From: Piromyces finnis
Taxonomy: Eukaryota > Neocallimastigomycota > Neocallimastigomycetes > Neocallimastigales > Neocallimastigaceae
Reading direction: 5' to 3'
Assembly: GCA_002104945.1 (NCBI GenBank)
Contig: MCFH01000025.1
Location: 1-64,000, forward strand
DNA: 64,000 nt
Within the stretch, counting starts at the first letter, position 1. Every line of letters starts with the position of its first letter. This document shows positions 45,730 through 59,800 of the stretch, one piece after another. A model generated the notes under the pieces. That model had not been told where the DNA came from. It was given only the letters and a program-made list of their open reading frames with translations, and did not search any database. The position numbers and the translations under genes are program-made.

Positions 45730-47773
45730 ATTTATATTTTACTATTTATATTCTACTATTTATTTAGAAAGAATATTATATTTTGTTTTTATTTTTGTTT
45801 TTGTTTTATTTTATATTAATATTTAATTCAATATAAATAGAAAATGAGAAAATGTAATTGTGATATTGGGATATATTAATTATAAAATAAAAAACACCAA
45901 TAATTCTATAGTAATTATTTATTATATCAATACATTACATCATAAAAATCATAAAAATATTGTAATTTTAATTAATAATAAATAACAAAGAATTTTTAGA
46001 TTAATCTTAATTATTAATAAAACTTGAATTATAACATCCACTTCTCTTATATCCACTTCTTATAATTTTTTTTGTAAAAAAATGTTTTAAAATATATATA
46101 TATTTTTTTTTACAATAAAACAAAAAAAAAAAAAAATAAGTAAACAAAGCTTTAAAAATAAATAATAGTTTTTATTTTCTTCCTAAAACTTTTAATTATA
46201 TTTTAGTCAGTAAAAATTACATTTCTTTTCCTTCTCAAAATAATTTACATATTTTTTTTGTTTGATTTATTATCCTTTTTTTTTTTTTTTTTTTTTTAAA
46301 CAAATTTTTAATATAAATAAACAATACAATTAAAAATTAAAAATAAAATCTATCATTTTATAATTCTTTTAAATATTTAAAATATTTAAATTTGAATAAG
46401 TTATTCCATAATTTAAATAACTTAAACATTTTAATATTAATTCTTATTTAATTATTCCATAAAATATATTTAATAAATTTTATATAATTATTTATTATTA
46501 AAATTAAATTATATAGAGATGACATTTACTAAGTTATGGTGAAATCTTATTAATTATAAGGCAAACTTAGTTAATTCACTGTTTCTCTACTCCAAAAAAC
46601 AAGCTTTTAAATTTATCTATAGAGCTGGAAAGAAATCAGGTAAGACTTTTTTCTAGAAGAAGTGATCATGTTGTTGATTCATCTACTATTAATAATACTT
46701 CCTGTTTCATAATTAAATCAAAATTTTTAATAAATCATTTAATAAAAAAAATAAAAAAATAAAAAGTGCATATAATTGTTTTGAATATTTAACTAATAAT
46801 CTTTTACTCCTTAAATATAATTACTTGATTTATTTTAATTAAATTATTTTATAATAATTCATTATTAAATTATCTATATAATATTTTTACATATGATCAA
46901 ATTTTATTTTTGTCTTTTTATTTTAATTGTTTTTATTAAATGAGAATTTAATTTCCCTTCTTAATTTTTCATTTCACGAGTCATACAAGTTATGAATAAT
47001 GAACATTATGAAGTCAAAATACATTCATATTCATTGAAAAATGAGTGTAAAACAGCGTTTTTATTCTTTAAAATGGTATTATATTTCCTTTTATCCATTT
47101 CATTTTCATAAGATTATTAAGTCATACAAAAATACAATTTTTATTATATATATATAAAACGAACTCAATTATTTTCAATTATTCCATTTAGTAAAGCTGT
47201 TGTATATGCATTTCTATTGTTTATATATAAGAAAGGTAAATATTCATATTTTAAGAAAAATAATTAGAACTTCTATAATTATCTGTTAATATAAAAAAAA
47301 AAAAACTTTGCATTTTAATCCTTCTTGAAAGTTATATTATAATTTAATTAATTCTTTCAAAGTTTTATAATTTTTGGTGGTTAAATAGTTTCCTTCAGCA
47401 AAGAAGTCAACATGTCCATAATTATAATCATCATAACATTTTTAAAATTACAAAAAACTATACTTTTTCTATAATACTATATAAATAATTAAATAACAAT
47501 TAAATGCTTATTTGGTTAAAACATATGATAAATCTTATTAATATCATTTTTGTTTTTATACTCCATTTTATTATTATAGAAATATTGTCATATTAAACGA
47601 AACAGCATAAAAAAAAAAAATTAATAAAATAAAAAGTAACAAAGTTTATTTAAATAACTGATAATATTCATTATATTTATGAAATTATATATCATTTATT
47701 TAATTTAATATTTCTATTTTACAAATTTTTTATTGCTGTTCATCGTGTATTTATTTATTTTTTTCTCTTAATA
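45730..47773. other. Mostly AT-rich intergenic DNA with short GC-richer patches
   Basis: No intact gene. Patches at 46515-46655, 47170-47240 and 47370-47450 have more even base use and short open stretches (for example NYKANLVNSLFLYSKKQAF, and SKAVVYAFLLFIYKK) ending at GTAAG or GTAAA. They could be remains of a spliced gene. Function not recognisable. Confidence 0.35.
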
Positions 47774-48895
47774 CTAATATTTATATTTTTTAGTGATAAA
47801 AACGATCAATCCTATATAAAAATTAATCAAGGAACGCGTGTTTACTGATGCATTCCATTGTCCTTGTTTAACCATTGAATATGTACAAAGGTAACCATTA
47901 ATTAAACCAGTAATCCATTCTTTTTCTTTACCATAACAACGAATATAGAATAAATGCGTTAAAGCAATATTTGAAAGAATAGCTGCTGTCCATTTCCAAG
48001 TATTGAACGATACAAACTTGTAATTAAAACCACCAATAATGAATCGATAAAAAATATATCTAAACATTAATTCTTCAATAATTGGAATAATGAAACAAGA
48101 ACAAAAAAAACGAATGATATTAATAAACAAAATCTTTACGGTATTATCGAAATGATTTTCTGGATTCCATAATAATTTATCATTTAATGCATTATCAGTG
48201 TTACATTGTATTGTTTTTTTTATATTATATTTATCTTTTACAGACAATGTTTGATGATTTTTAGGTTTAATAGAATCTTGTATTAAATTTTTTTGACTTT
48301 TTAATATTTTTTTGTTAGTTTGATATAAACTATTACTTTTTGGGGTATATAAACATTTATTAAAAGAATTTACTTGAATAATTGGATTATCTAACCATGG
48401 TTGGCCAAAAATAATAGCAACAATAAATCCAACGATACTATTTTTAACAGAAAGTTTGGAAGGTATCCAAAATTTTAAGGTATAGACATCAGAGATTTCG
48501 GGAATCAATTTCTTCGAAATAACTAATATTAAAATTATATAAATAAAGTATATAGCAAATCTTGTATAATAGATATAAAGATTTGAAGTATCTTTTATAT
48601 TTGATATTTTAAAAATTAAACAATCTTTCAGACAAATTTTTATTTTATTAGGCTTATTATTATTTTCTTCCTTAGAATTATTATAAAGTTTATTTGATGA
48701 TGTATTAGTAGTTGAGTAATCCTGATCATTATCATTATTTTTTAATTCATAGTCATCTTTCTTTTTTGACTCTTTACTTTTTATATAATGTTTATAGTTT
48801 TTTAAATTTTCAAATACACCGCCAATATACAATGAAAGTGGAATTGATAATACAAAAGGAATCACTATTAATAATAAATTAAGTATTTCTATCAT
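47774..48895 (-). CDS. CAAX-protease-family (CPBP/Rce1-like) membrane protein
   Basis: A 373-residue intronless ORF from ATG 48895. It has an N-terminal helix (residues 5-25), a charged Asn/Ser/Lys-rich linker to about 95, and several membrane helices after it. Near residue 270 is IIEELMFRYIFYR, the EExxxR motif of the CPBP intramembrane protease family, and ALTHLFYI near 310 supplies the second-motif His. The family includes eukaryotic Rce1, which removes the aaX tripeptide of prenylated proteins in the ER. The expected late HxxxN motif appears as RSLIN, so its His seems to be replaced. It may therefore be a diverged Rce1 or a non-proteolytic relative. Host-type gene. Confidence 0.65.
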   Translation of the reverse strand: MIEILNLLLIVIPFVLSIPLSLYIGGVFENLKNYKHYIKSKESKKKDDYELKNNDNDQDYSTTNTSSNKLYNNSKEENNNKPNKIKICLKDCLIFKISNIKDTSNLYIYYTRFAIYFIYIILILVISKKLIPEISDVYTLKFWIPSKLSVKNSIVGFIVAIIFGQPWLDNPIIQVNSFNKCLYTPKSNSLYQTNKKILKSQKNLIQDSIKPKNHQTLSVKDKYNIKKTIQCNTDNALNDKLLWNPENHFDNTVKILFINIIRFFCSCFIIPIIEELMFRYIFYRFIIGGFNYKFVSFNTWKWTAAILSNIALTHLFYIRCYGKEKEWITGLINGYLCTYSMVKQGQWNASVNTRSLINFYIGLIVFITKKYKY

Positions 48896-49878
48896 GATAG
48901 TAAAATAAGAATATAAATAATTTATATATAAAGAGAGGAAGATTTGATAATATTCTATATCTGAAATTTTTATATATATATAAATTAATTATGTTATTGT
49001 ATTTTTTATTTTTTTTATTTTTTTTTATTTATTTATTTATTTGTTTATTTTGTTTAAAAATTTAGAATTAAATAAATATTATTTCATAATAAAATAATAA
49101 TAAACTTGATATTATTAATCATTTATTATTATTATTATTATTCAATGTTTTAAAATTTTGTAAATTTTTTTCTTAATAAAACTTGAATATTTATTGAATA
49201 TATAATAATATAAATTATGAATTAAGAAACAGTTTTATTTTAATTATTGTTTAAAACAAACTATTTAAAAAAAAAAACTTTTTACTAAATTATTATTTAA
49301 TTAAATATATTTTTTATTTGTTCATTTATTTAATTATTATTTTGTTATACTTAAATTTTATATAATATAAATTTTACTATAGATTTTATTTATTATGTTT
49401 TAATATTTGTCTTTTCTTTAAATATCAAAATATTTCTTCTTTTCGTCTTATACTAAGTTCTTCTTAAACATACATTCAATTAGTTAAATATCCAATTATA
49501 CTTATTAAACTATATAATATATTATGGATTATAAATTCATATTATTATCATTACATTACATACTCCTAAATTTACATTACATTTTTTACATTATTATACA
49601 TTATTTCAAATAGGTCTAATTTGTAGTTTATATAACTCTATTATTTATTAAATTTATTAAAAGTCAATTTTATATTAATATATATATTAAAAAGTTTAGA
49701 TTTATATAATATATATATATATTTTATTCCACTTAAACATTTTATTATAATTACAAATTAACTTTTTCACTTGCTAAACAAATTAATATATCATTCAATT
49801 GTATATTGATAATTAAATATTATTTATATAATGATTTATTGAAAGGTTTAATAATTTTTTCTTTCAATTTTGTTTTAT
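48896..49878. other. AT-rich intergenic DNA
   Basis: No gene. A stretch at 49545-49610 rich in TTACATTACATT resembles the inner part of the outer-family LTR, but has no clear ends. Confidence 0.5.
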
Positions 49879-50463
49879 TTATAATAAACCATACTTGAAT
49901 TTAATTTCTTTAGTTAATATATCTTTATTAACTTCAACATTACTGTGTAAAATTTCAATGACTTCACGTTTGGTAAACTTATTTTCCTCAGCATATGTTA
50001 CAAGATATTCTTTATCATCAATAATTAATGGGAAAACAAAGAAACGATAATTTTCTGGATTTTTTTTTAATTTAACTTCTTTCTTTATTTCATTATAAGA
50101 AATTTCTAAAGCTTGTTGAATATATGGTGTAAAAAAAATTGGGACTTCATCAAGAATGTTTTCTTTTTCAGCTTTTTTTGTTTTGGATTTAAAACAAAAA
50201 GTATCCTTTAATTGCGTTGTAATATGGGGTTTAATGGTTGAAATAATATCTAATGGAAATTGTTCTTTGTCAAATTCATTTAATAATTTATATAATAATT
50301 CAATTGTTGTTGTCAATTTTTTTACAGTGTAAGATTTTTCTTTTTCACTTATGGATGTTTGAATTGCAATGGCGTTTAAAACTATGTCGATCGAATCTGA
50401 TATTACATTTCGATTTAATTCATTTAATCTCTTTTGTGATAATGCTTTTATTGCTTCGCTCAT
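49879..50463 (-). CDS. Unrecognised 194-aa helical protein
   Basis: The ATG at 50463 is the best start; the open frame upstream of it (to 50496) has no ATG and is a poly-Phe/Lys run. The product starts MSEAIKALSQKRLNELNRN, is mostly helical and soluble, Lys- and Glu-rich, and has no Cys motif or membrane segment. A C-terminal strand-rich part reads YRFFVFPLIIDDKEYLVTYA. No family is recognised. It is intronless and lies between host genes. Confidence 0.55.
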   Translation of the reverse strand: MSEAIKALSQKRLNELNRNVISDSIDIVLNAIAIQTSISEKEKSYTVKKLTTTIELLYKLLNEFDKEQFPLDIISTIKPHITTQLKDTFCFKSKTKKAEKENILDEVPIFFTPYIQQALEISYNEIKKEVKLKKNPENYRFFVFPLIIDDKEYLVTYAEENKFTKREVIEILHSNVEVNKDILTKEIKFKYGLL

Positions 50464-50828
50464 TGTTAATAAAATCTTTTTTAAAAAAAAAAACAAATAT
50501 ATTTTAAATAAATATTAAATATTAATATATTTTTTAAACTATATAAATGTATAAATGTAACAATTAAAGATAATATTTACCAAATAAAATAAAATTCTTT
50601 TAATATATATATGTATATGTATTTAATTTATAATTATCTAAAAATTAATACATTACGTAAATGTTATTAAATAACTCTACTAAAAAATTAATGAAAATTT
50701 TAAAAAGTTAATAAATAATATTCATACTCATTTAAATGACATTAATATAAATTACAATAATGAAATAGTAATTGTATTTGCAAAAATTTATTATATTTTA
50801 AATTAATGTTAATTTAGTATCTTTTATA
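50464..50828. other. Divergent promoter region
   Basis: Holds the 5' regions of the minus-strand 194-aa gene and of TEL1. AT-rich; no defined motif. Confidence 0.5.
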
Positions 50829-53800
50829 ATGGAAGAAGATAATAATTACAAATCAATTAAACAATTGTGTTACCTTTTGGATGTAGAAAAAAAAATTGAA
50901 ACTAGAAATAGAATTTTTACTCAATTAGTTAACTCACTTCAACAAAATATCTCTTTATTTAGAAAGTCATATAAGCTTCAGAAATTAGTTATATCTTTAT
51001 TTTTAAAATTTATAGAAAAACAAAAAAATGATTGTATTAAAAAAAATTATACAGATTCCTCAATTCAAAAATTATCCAGTTATATAAGAAATTTAAGAAA
51101 GTAAAATTTATTATATTTTTATTATTATTATTTTGTCTATTGTTATTTATTATATATATAATAGTAAAGCACATTTCAAAAATTAAAAGCTATTTATTAA
51201 TTTTATTTGGTTTTTATATACTATTATTTAACAAAGAATAATAGAGAAGCTAGCTTATCATATAAAAAAAAAAAAATAGTAACTGATTTAATAATATATA
51301 TAAGAAATACTCTTATTATATGGCCTTCACCCCTCTATACAAAAACTGTTCAAGAAAATATAAAAATCTTAAGAATTTTGTTAACTTATAATAATTATCG
51401 TAGTAATATTTCTAATGATTTAAAGTCAAGCATTTTAGGTTTGTGTATGCAAAAATTAATAGCATATAATTGCTTTGAAGAAAGTATTATATTAAATGAA
51501 GAGACAAAGTATAAAAGTAAGGAGTATATAGAAAGTGATGATAATGAAGATAGTGATTATGAAGAGAATGATGATGACGATGATTATAAACCATCAGAGT
51601 CCGAAACTGATTATAAAAGTTCTAATGGTCATGATAAAAAAATAAAATCATTAAATGATACAAAAAGGAAAAAAGTATTTCAAAATAGTTTTTCTAATAA
51701 TAGAAATTCCTCATCTTCAATATTAGAAATTTTAGAAATTTCAAAATGTTTTTCTTTTTTAATACCTTCCACTGAAATTGTATATAATGAATTTTCATTA
51801 GAAGAGGAAAAACTTTTTACTCATCCAAGTACATTTGATTATTCTTCATTATCTTTTATTAATACCTCTAAGTTGTCATCTTTTATTAATGATTTTATTA
51901 GTAATAGAGATGAAAAAAAATTAGATGCAACTTCACAGTATGATGATTTATATCCTTCTAGCATTACATTACAATCATTACTTATTTTCTTCAAAGCATA
52001 TTTAATTGGTTATATAAATAATTGTAATTTGAATGGTAGTAAAATTAATGAACAAAAATCCTTTGTTCAGATTATAGGATCAATAAATTTTATTATTCAA
52101 GAAATATTAAGAAATAATTTTTCTTTAGCCTTGTCTTTTGCAACTAAAATTTTTGATGACATTTTATCTCAGTGGGATACAAAACTATTAGAAATGAAGA
52201 TTCAAAATATTAATTTTTTTAGAATTTTCATTTTAATGATTAACAGACCCAAAAAACCATTTAGTAGTAATTATTATAAAATTGATAAGGAAACTAATAA
52301 TGAAAAACAAGGATTTAAATCAAGTGAAAAGATAAATTGTATTATTAATAATAAAAATAAGGAGAAGCAATCAACTATTTCATCTTCATCCTTTCTTTAT
52401 TATGATTTCAAAAAATATCTTTATAGATTATATTTAAAAATCAAATCGTGTGAAGGAAGTGAATTTATTAAAAAATTTATTGTTGATCATTTATCAAGTA
52501 AAGATGTATCATTTGGTGAATTCTTAAATAATCAACAAAAGTCCTCTTTTTTTGAACCATTTCATAATAAAAATGATTATAAAAAGGATTCATTTACATC
52601 TTTTTTTTCGCCCATTTTCTTTGATGATATTTCCCTTAAGTATACCCAAAAATTTTCTAAATATCCGTCTTATTTTAATAGTTCATATTCATCCGATGAA
52701 CTAGTTTTTATAAAATGGGCATTCTATAATTTAGTTTCAGATTTATATTTTTTAATTTTAAAGATTTGGCAAGATCATATCGATGAATTACAAATACTAA
52801 TGAATTGCGAAAATAATACATCAAAATATAAAGAAAATAATAATTGCAAAGAAAAAATAAATGAAACTGTAGATAACATGAGTATTAGTTCATGCTCTAC
52901 TGAACTTTTATTTCATAGTGATGAAGAAGATAATAAATTTGAAAAAGAAATTCAAGTAGAACCTACTGATAGTAATAGGAATGATAGTTTAAATTTAAAA
53001 AGCTTAAATGATAAAAATTTGATGGATAAGCTTGAAAATGATTTTATAAATATTGAGTTTGATATATTAAAATCATTCGATTATTTTTTAATCTCACATA
53101 AAAACCATGTTGTCCTTTTTAATATACAAGTTATTTTATTTTTATATAAAAAGTGGGGACATTTTATTATGAAGGATTTCACTGATAAGTTAGTTGAATT
53201 ACTATCTTTCTTTTTAATTGAAGATGTGTCAATAGAAGTTCAGATATGGGTTATAGCAGCATTAGCTCAAATTAGTAGTAATTATTCAAATTGTGAGTTT
53301 GATAAGTCATCTTTATCTACAATATTGTCAAAGCCGTCAGTTAATGAAAATAACTTTTGTGATAGTAATTATAATAAGAATGTATCTTCAGATAATAATC
53401 GAAATTTAACATCGTTTACAAATTATTCATCATATAATAAAACAATGAAAAAAACTAATACTTCTCCATCTATCGATAAAAATAATAATATAAATACTAC
53501 AAATCCAATATTTTTGATGTTAATTTCACGTGTTAATCTTTTAAGTTGTAATAATTCTATTGAAATGATGTGGAATTCTATTTGGAATACATTATTACAT
53601 AAAGTATTAATTAATAATTTAACGGAACCATCTTTTTATTTTCTTGGAAAAATAATCAAGGAGAATGTTTTAGCAGAAGATGTTGTTTATACAGGATGTA
53701 ATTTTTTATGGAAAAGTATTATAGCAAAATCTATTCCATTAGTTCCCTCTGGTGTAAATTTTCTATTAAATTATTTAAATAAAGATAATAACACAATTTT

Positions 53801-56800
53801 AACTAGTCATTCCTTAGTCCAAAACTTATTACAATGGCTTCTTAGTTATTTCCAAACTGGTATTGAAGTGATGAATAAACAAATTTATAATGATATTAAT
53901 GATTCAATATCCTTAATAAATACATTGGAAGAGGTACATTTAACGCCCTCTCCTTTTAATCCGTCACATACATATAATAATAATAATAATAACAACAATA
54001 ATAATAGTAATATTAATTCAACACAGTTCTCAACTAATTTGTTTTCAACCGTTAAGAAAAGTTCTACGTCGGAACAAACAAAATCTTTGAATAGACAAGA
54101 TAACATTGATCAAATTTGTTTTTTACGTACACCACAATTAATTGCTATTTTTTTATCATTATTTGTAACATCAATTAATTTTAATAATGATGTTATTAAA
54201 GAGAATAACATTCAATATAATCAGTTTCAGCAGTATATCCCAATTGAAGAAATGGCATTTGAATATCAATTTTTAAATCAATATTTGCATTTAAATTATT
54301 TTAATTATGGTTTTTTAAAGCAATTTATCAGTTTTAATAGAGTATCAAATTCCTATGATGAATTATTAAATAATTTTCAAATAAAAGATAATTTATTATC
54401 TCATAACATTAAGGAAAATAATAAAGACTTAATAAATGATTTTGAATATAGACAAGAAAGAAAACAACAAACTAATTATTATAAAGAATCAGAATATATT
54501 AGTCTGAAAGATAAAGATAAAGTATTTACAAAATCTGAAAATTCTGAAAATGGTAAAAATAAGAAATTAAAATTCAATACTTTAAGTTCCGATAATGAAA
54601 ATAAAGAAAAAATAAAATCCTTTCTTGTGGAATTAATATATTATTGTATAAATTGTAAATTAAATATTTTTGATAATAATAATAAAGTTAAAAATGATTT
54701 TGTAAATGTATTTAATCACCAACCTAATACTCTCAATAGTTTAAATAAAATTCCTTCAAAATTGTTTCAAGATGATTATCAGGATAGAAAAAATCTAAAA
54801 TCTATTAAAAAGAGGAAAATTAATAATATTGAATCAAATAATATAATTACTTTTTTTTCGGAACCTCAACAAAAAGATATTTTTGATGATTTAAATGAGC
54901 CATTATTGAACATTAATCAAGAAATCGCTTTTAGGCTTCAAAATTTAATTTGTTGGAAATTACATTTTTTAAACATTTTGTTAAATTTTATTGATATAAT
55001 ATTACATACTTCAAAAAAAATTTTGTTGCCAGAAAATATTAATACATTTATTAAGAATTATTACGAAGCCAAAAAAACTTTATTACATAGTGATCTAATT
55101 GATCTTCTTTTTCCGAATCTTTTAAATGATTATACTTTTATAAAGTTGCTACCAGATTTTTTTGAAAATATAATTAATGATCTCAAACTTTTATTCCAAC
55201 TTGATGTTGACAAAGAAGATTTAATACCAATTATTGACAGCCTTAATAATTGTTTTAATATTGGAAACGAATATTATTCATCAAATAATGATCCATTTTC
55301 ATTATATATAAGTGATCTTAGTAAATATATTTATAATCAATTTATTCAGATTGATGGACTAAATACTTTGAATGATATAAAAAAAAATTCATTTAATTTT
55401 TTTAAAGATACCCAAAAAAATAGTATTTTGTTAAAGAGAATCTATTATAAATTATTATTAAAAGAGAAGAACATAAATGATTTGATACAGTTAATAGAAA
55501 GTTATTTTGATTTGAAACCATATTCACAACAACAAGATAGTAATAAAAGACCTAATAATGATAATGATGATAATATTACAAGAAATAATAAAATGGTTAT
55601 TAATTATGATTATGATTTAGATATTAATAAAAGTATTCAATACTATTTGTATTTTCATCCGTTTGTCAGTAAACCAAAAATTGTTTATTTCAATAAAATT
55701 TTGACAACTTCATTAATAAATTTAATTAGTATCAATATTTCTAAAGATATTAAATATAATAATAAATATATATCGTTTTCAGATTACATAAGTTCATATA
55801 CTAAAGAAAATTATTCTCTAAAAAATTATTCTGAAAGCCTCTTTTTATTGATTCCAAAATTATCTACACATTGTATTATATCATATCAATTTGTTCAATT
55901 TATTCATTTCCATAAAGGTAGAGTTAATATTTTATATTTTATTGTTATGTTGTAAATAATCATTTTATAATATTTATAAACTTTTTAATTTATAAAAAAT
56001 CTACTATTAATACAAATAATCATCATTAATTAATAATTTTAATTTATTTATTTACTACTACATAGTTTATTTCAATATAGAAATTTGTAAACAAATTATT
56101 AATATTTTAGGAGAATCTTTAAATGATTTTGATATGAAGAATGATAAGTGGACATTATGCATTATTCTTAAATGCTTGCAAGACATTATTAAATGCTTAG
56201 AAAAGATTTTGAAAAATCCGGAAAACATTGTACCTATAATAAAACCATTTTTAAAATATTTTGTAAATAAATGTCATATATTACATTGGAGAGTTAAAAT
56301 TGAATTTATTAATTTTTTGGTTGACTGCATTATATTAGATAATGAAAAAAATATTTTTCAAGATGAAAAAGACCTTTTATATAATACATTATTAAATTTT
56401 ATTAATGATCAAGATCAATATGTTCGCTATGTATTTTCGTTAAATTTATCAAAATTCTTTAAATCGCTCCCTCAATTGAAGCAAGTAAAATTATATAAAG
56501 ATATCTATCAGCATGCTAATTTTGAAATAGATATTACTAATAATGCAACATCTTCAACTATTACTTATTCTAGCAATTATATAGAACAACAAATCTCGTA
56601 TGCTTATCAATTTTTTGTCATTTCAAAATATAGTTTTATTTGTAGGAATGAAAGTATATATCAACTTTTGTACTTTTCAAAAAATGATAATCTTCACTTT
56701 ATTATTACTAATCTTTTAGAAACTCTTGCATATGATTTAGGATCTAGAAATTATTTAATACTTCTTAAAGAGCATTTATCTTCACTAATTTATTTATGGA

Positions 56801-59800
56801 TTAGTGATGATAATGTTCAATTAAAAGATTTTCCTTTTTATTATTTTAATTATGAATCTCTAGCGTCTTTTATTAAATATAATTATAAATTTATTATTTC
56901 TAATCTTATTTTAAAAAAGCAATATGAAGAAGTTGAATATATTTCAAAACTTATTAAAAAATCAATAAAAGATATGATTATTGATTCATTGTCAATAATA
57001 ATAGCATATACTCTGCCTTTGCTTTTCCAAAATGATCAAAATCTTATTAATTATGGAAAATCAATTTATAACGAGTATATAAAAATATATCTACCTGGTG
57101 ATCTCTTTAAAAATTTATGTAAAGAGAAAATTCTAAATATTATATTAGAATTATTGTATTTAATTAATGATACCAAATCTTTGAATTTTTCTAATTCACT
57201 TAATTTAAATATTTCAAGTATTTCCATTAATGATAAACCTTTTAATCAAATTGATAAATTAAATTTAAATATTAAATTTCCAAATTACGAAGGTGCCTCT
57301 GTTTTAAAAGCTATTGATTATATACTGGTTTTAATTAATGAAAATTCATTAACTAACTTTTTAAATATCTATCGATTACCAAGTGTCTTTAATTTTTTTC
57401 ATAAAAAAATAGAAATGACTTTATATGATGAAGAGCGTCATAGATTAATTTATATCTATAAATATATAATGAATCATATTAACAATACCATTTCTCAACC
57501 ATTCTTATTTAAAAGTATTATGATAAGAATGTTAATGTATATGGAGAATAAAAGCCTGTTTAATATGTCTTTAAATATTATTGAAGATATTCTTAAATAT
57601 TCAACTGTCTCTGAAGTAGTTATAAATGAAAATTTAATACAGATAGCTACTTTATTATTACAACAAATGAACACTCAATCAGATTCTACTTTTAGTAAAA
57701 AAATCAAAGCAATATTAGTAAAGTATTTTCAGGTTAATCTTAAAAATTGCCCTAAATTTATAAGAAATGAATTGTTTAAAAATAATGAAACTGATTTTAT
57801 GGAAATATCTGAGTTTGATGATGAAGGAGATAGTTCATTTAATTTAAATGATATCATAAAGTATAATGAAAATGACTCTTATTCTTCTGTAATTTTTACA
57901 ATACAATATCTTCGAACTCAATTAAATAATAAAAATATAATTAATAAATTAGCTGATTCAATAAATAAAGAACCATTAGTAAAATTGTTTAGAAAAATAT
58001 TACAATGGACAAATAAGTTTCTTATTACTCATGAAATGTTAGAATGCATAGGAAAACTTGAGCCATTATTAAATGAGAATCTTATCGATTTTAATACAGA
58101 TGAGGATAAAATCACTCATGAAGATATAATAATTTCAAATATTTCAAAAGAAACACAAGAAATTGTTTTATGTCCTGGTCATATTATTGTATTAAAATAT
58201 ATTAATGAATGTTTGTACGACAAAAATATCAACATTGTTTCTATATCAATTGCTTTACTTCAATCAATATTTCAGACTAATTCTGGAAATTTTGCATTCA
58301 ATCAATTAGAAGATCAATATAAAAGATATTTAAGTATTTTTATACCCGACCAAAAATCATATATTTTTTCCAAAAATTATTTTTGTTTTACAAATGAATA
58401 TAAGGATATTGAGAAAGAAGAAACGTGGAGTTCTCATAACAAAAACTATAAAGAGTGGATTATTAATCTTTCTTGTTCATTAATTATAGCTTTTTATACT
58501 GATGAAATTTTTGATCAATTAATAGTATTAATTGAAAAACATTCAAAATTTTCAGAATATATATTACCATATATTATTTATGCTATCCTTATAAATGAAC
58601 ATTCCAGTAAAAAGTCATCAATGTTTAATGATAAACAAAATTATTCATGTAAAAGCCACTATTATTTGGAAGAACAACAGCAATTTATTGATAATATTCG
58701 TCAATGTATTAATGATTCTGCATTTAATATTTTATCTAAAGGGATAAATTATATACTAAAAAATTTTGAAAATGAAAACATAAAAGCATTAAGAATTATT
58801 TTATCCGTTTTAATTTTTTTGAGAAAGCAACCTATTCCTAATGCCACTACACAATTTGACAATAATTATTGGTTAAGTTTAGATTATGAATATGTTGTTA
58901 AGGCGGCAATAAAATGTAATTTATATAATGTAGCACTTCTCTTTATTGAAATTAGTTTTGATAACCATAGTCGTAATTGTAATAGATCCGACCTAAAAAA
59001 TAATAAACGAAAGAAAAGTTCAATTAGATCTAAATTTGAGGTGGAAGATAATGTTAAAGAGATGAAATGGTATCAAGATCTACTTATTGATATATATCCA
59101 CATACTGATCAAGATGATTTTTATGCATTAAAATATGAAATTACCAAAGATATCAAACCTTTGCTAATTAAATATGAACATGAAAAAAACTGGAGAAAAC
59201 AATTAATTTTATATGAACGATTCCTTCATGCTGGAAAATCATCTGCATTTGATCCTTATATGATATATTCCAATATTGCAAAATCACTTAATAGTTTAAA
59301 TCTTTACCATATATCCTATAATATGATTAATTCAGTTTATTCTATTAATAAGCATAGTAACACTAACTTTTTATTTGATGAGGATCTCCCTTTTCTTGAA
59401 TTACAATATGAGTCAGCATGGAAAATATCCCAATGGGACTTTGAACCAAACATTCATTCGAAAATGCTTCATCCAGAATCACTTGGTATTAATTATCATA
59501 TCTTTAATTGTTTAAAGTATTTAAAAAAAATGAATAATGAAAGTTTTAATAATTGTGTTGAAAATGCATGGTCTTTTATTGAAAATAACATTAAACTTGA
59601 TAAATTTAATATAAAAAAACACAACTTTTTATCTATTCAATTGATTATTGAAATTCAAGAAGGATGGGAAATGCTTAATAAGAAAACAATAAAATATTTA
59701 GATTTATGGAATACGAGAATGAAAGTCATGAAAGATAGTGAATTTGAAACATTGGAATCTATTTTGATGTTACGAACTGCTATTTTAAATATTATCATTG

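Noticed and set aside
44471-45826. Short plus-strand frames opposite the RNA polymerase gene
   Set aside because: Shadows of a real minus-strand gene; no motif and no conserved composition.
49545-49610. Another LTR of the TGATA family
   Set aside because: Only a vague TTACATTACATT similarity, without TG/CA ends or target duplications.
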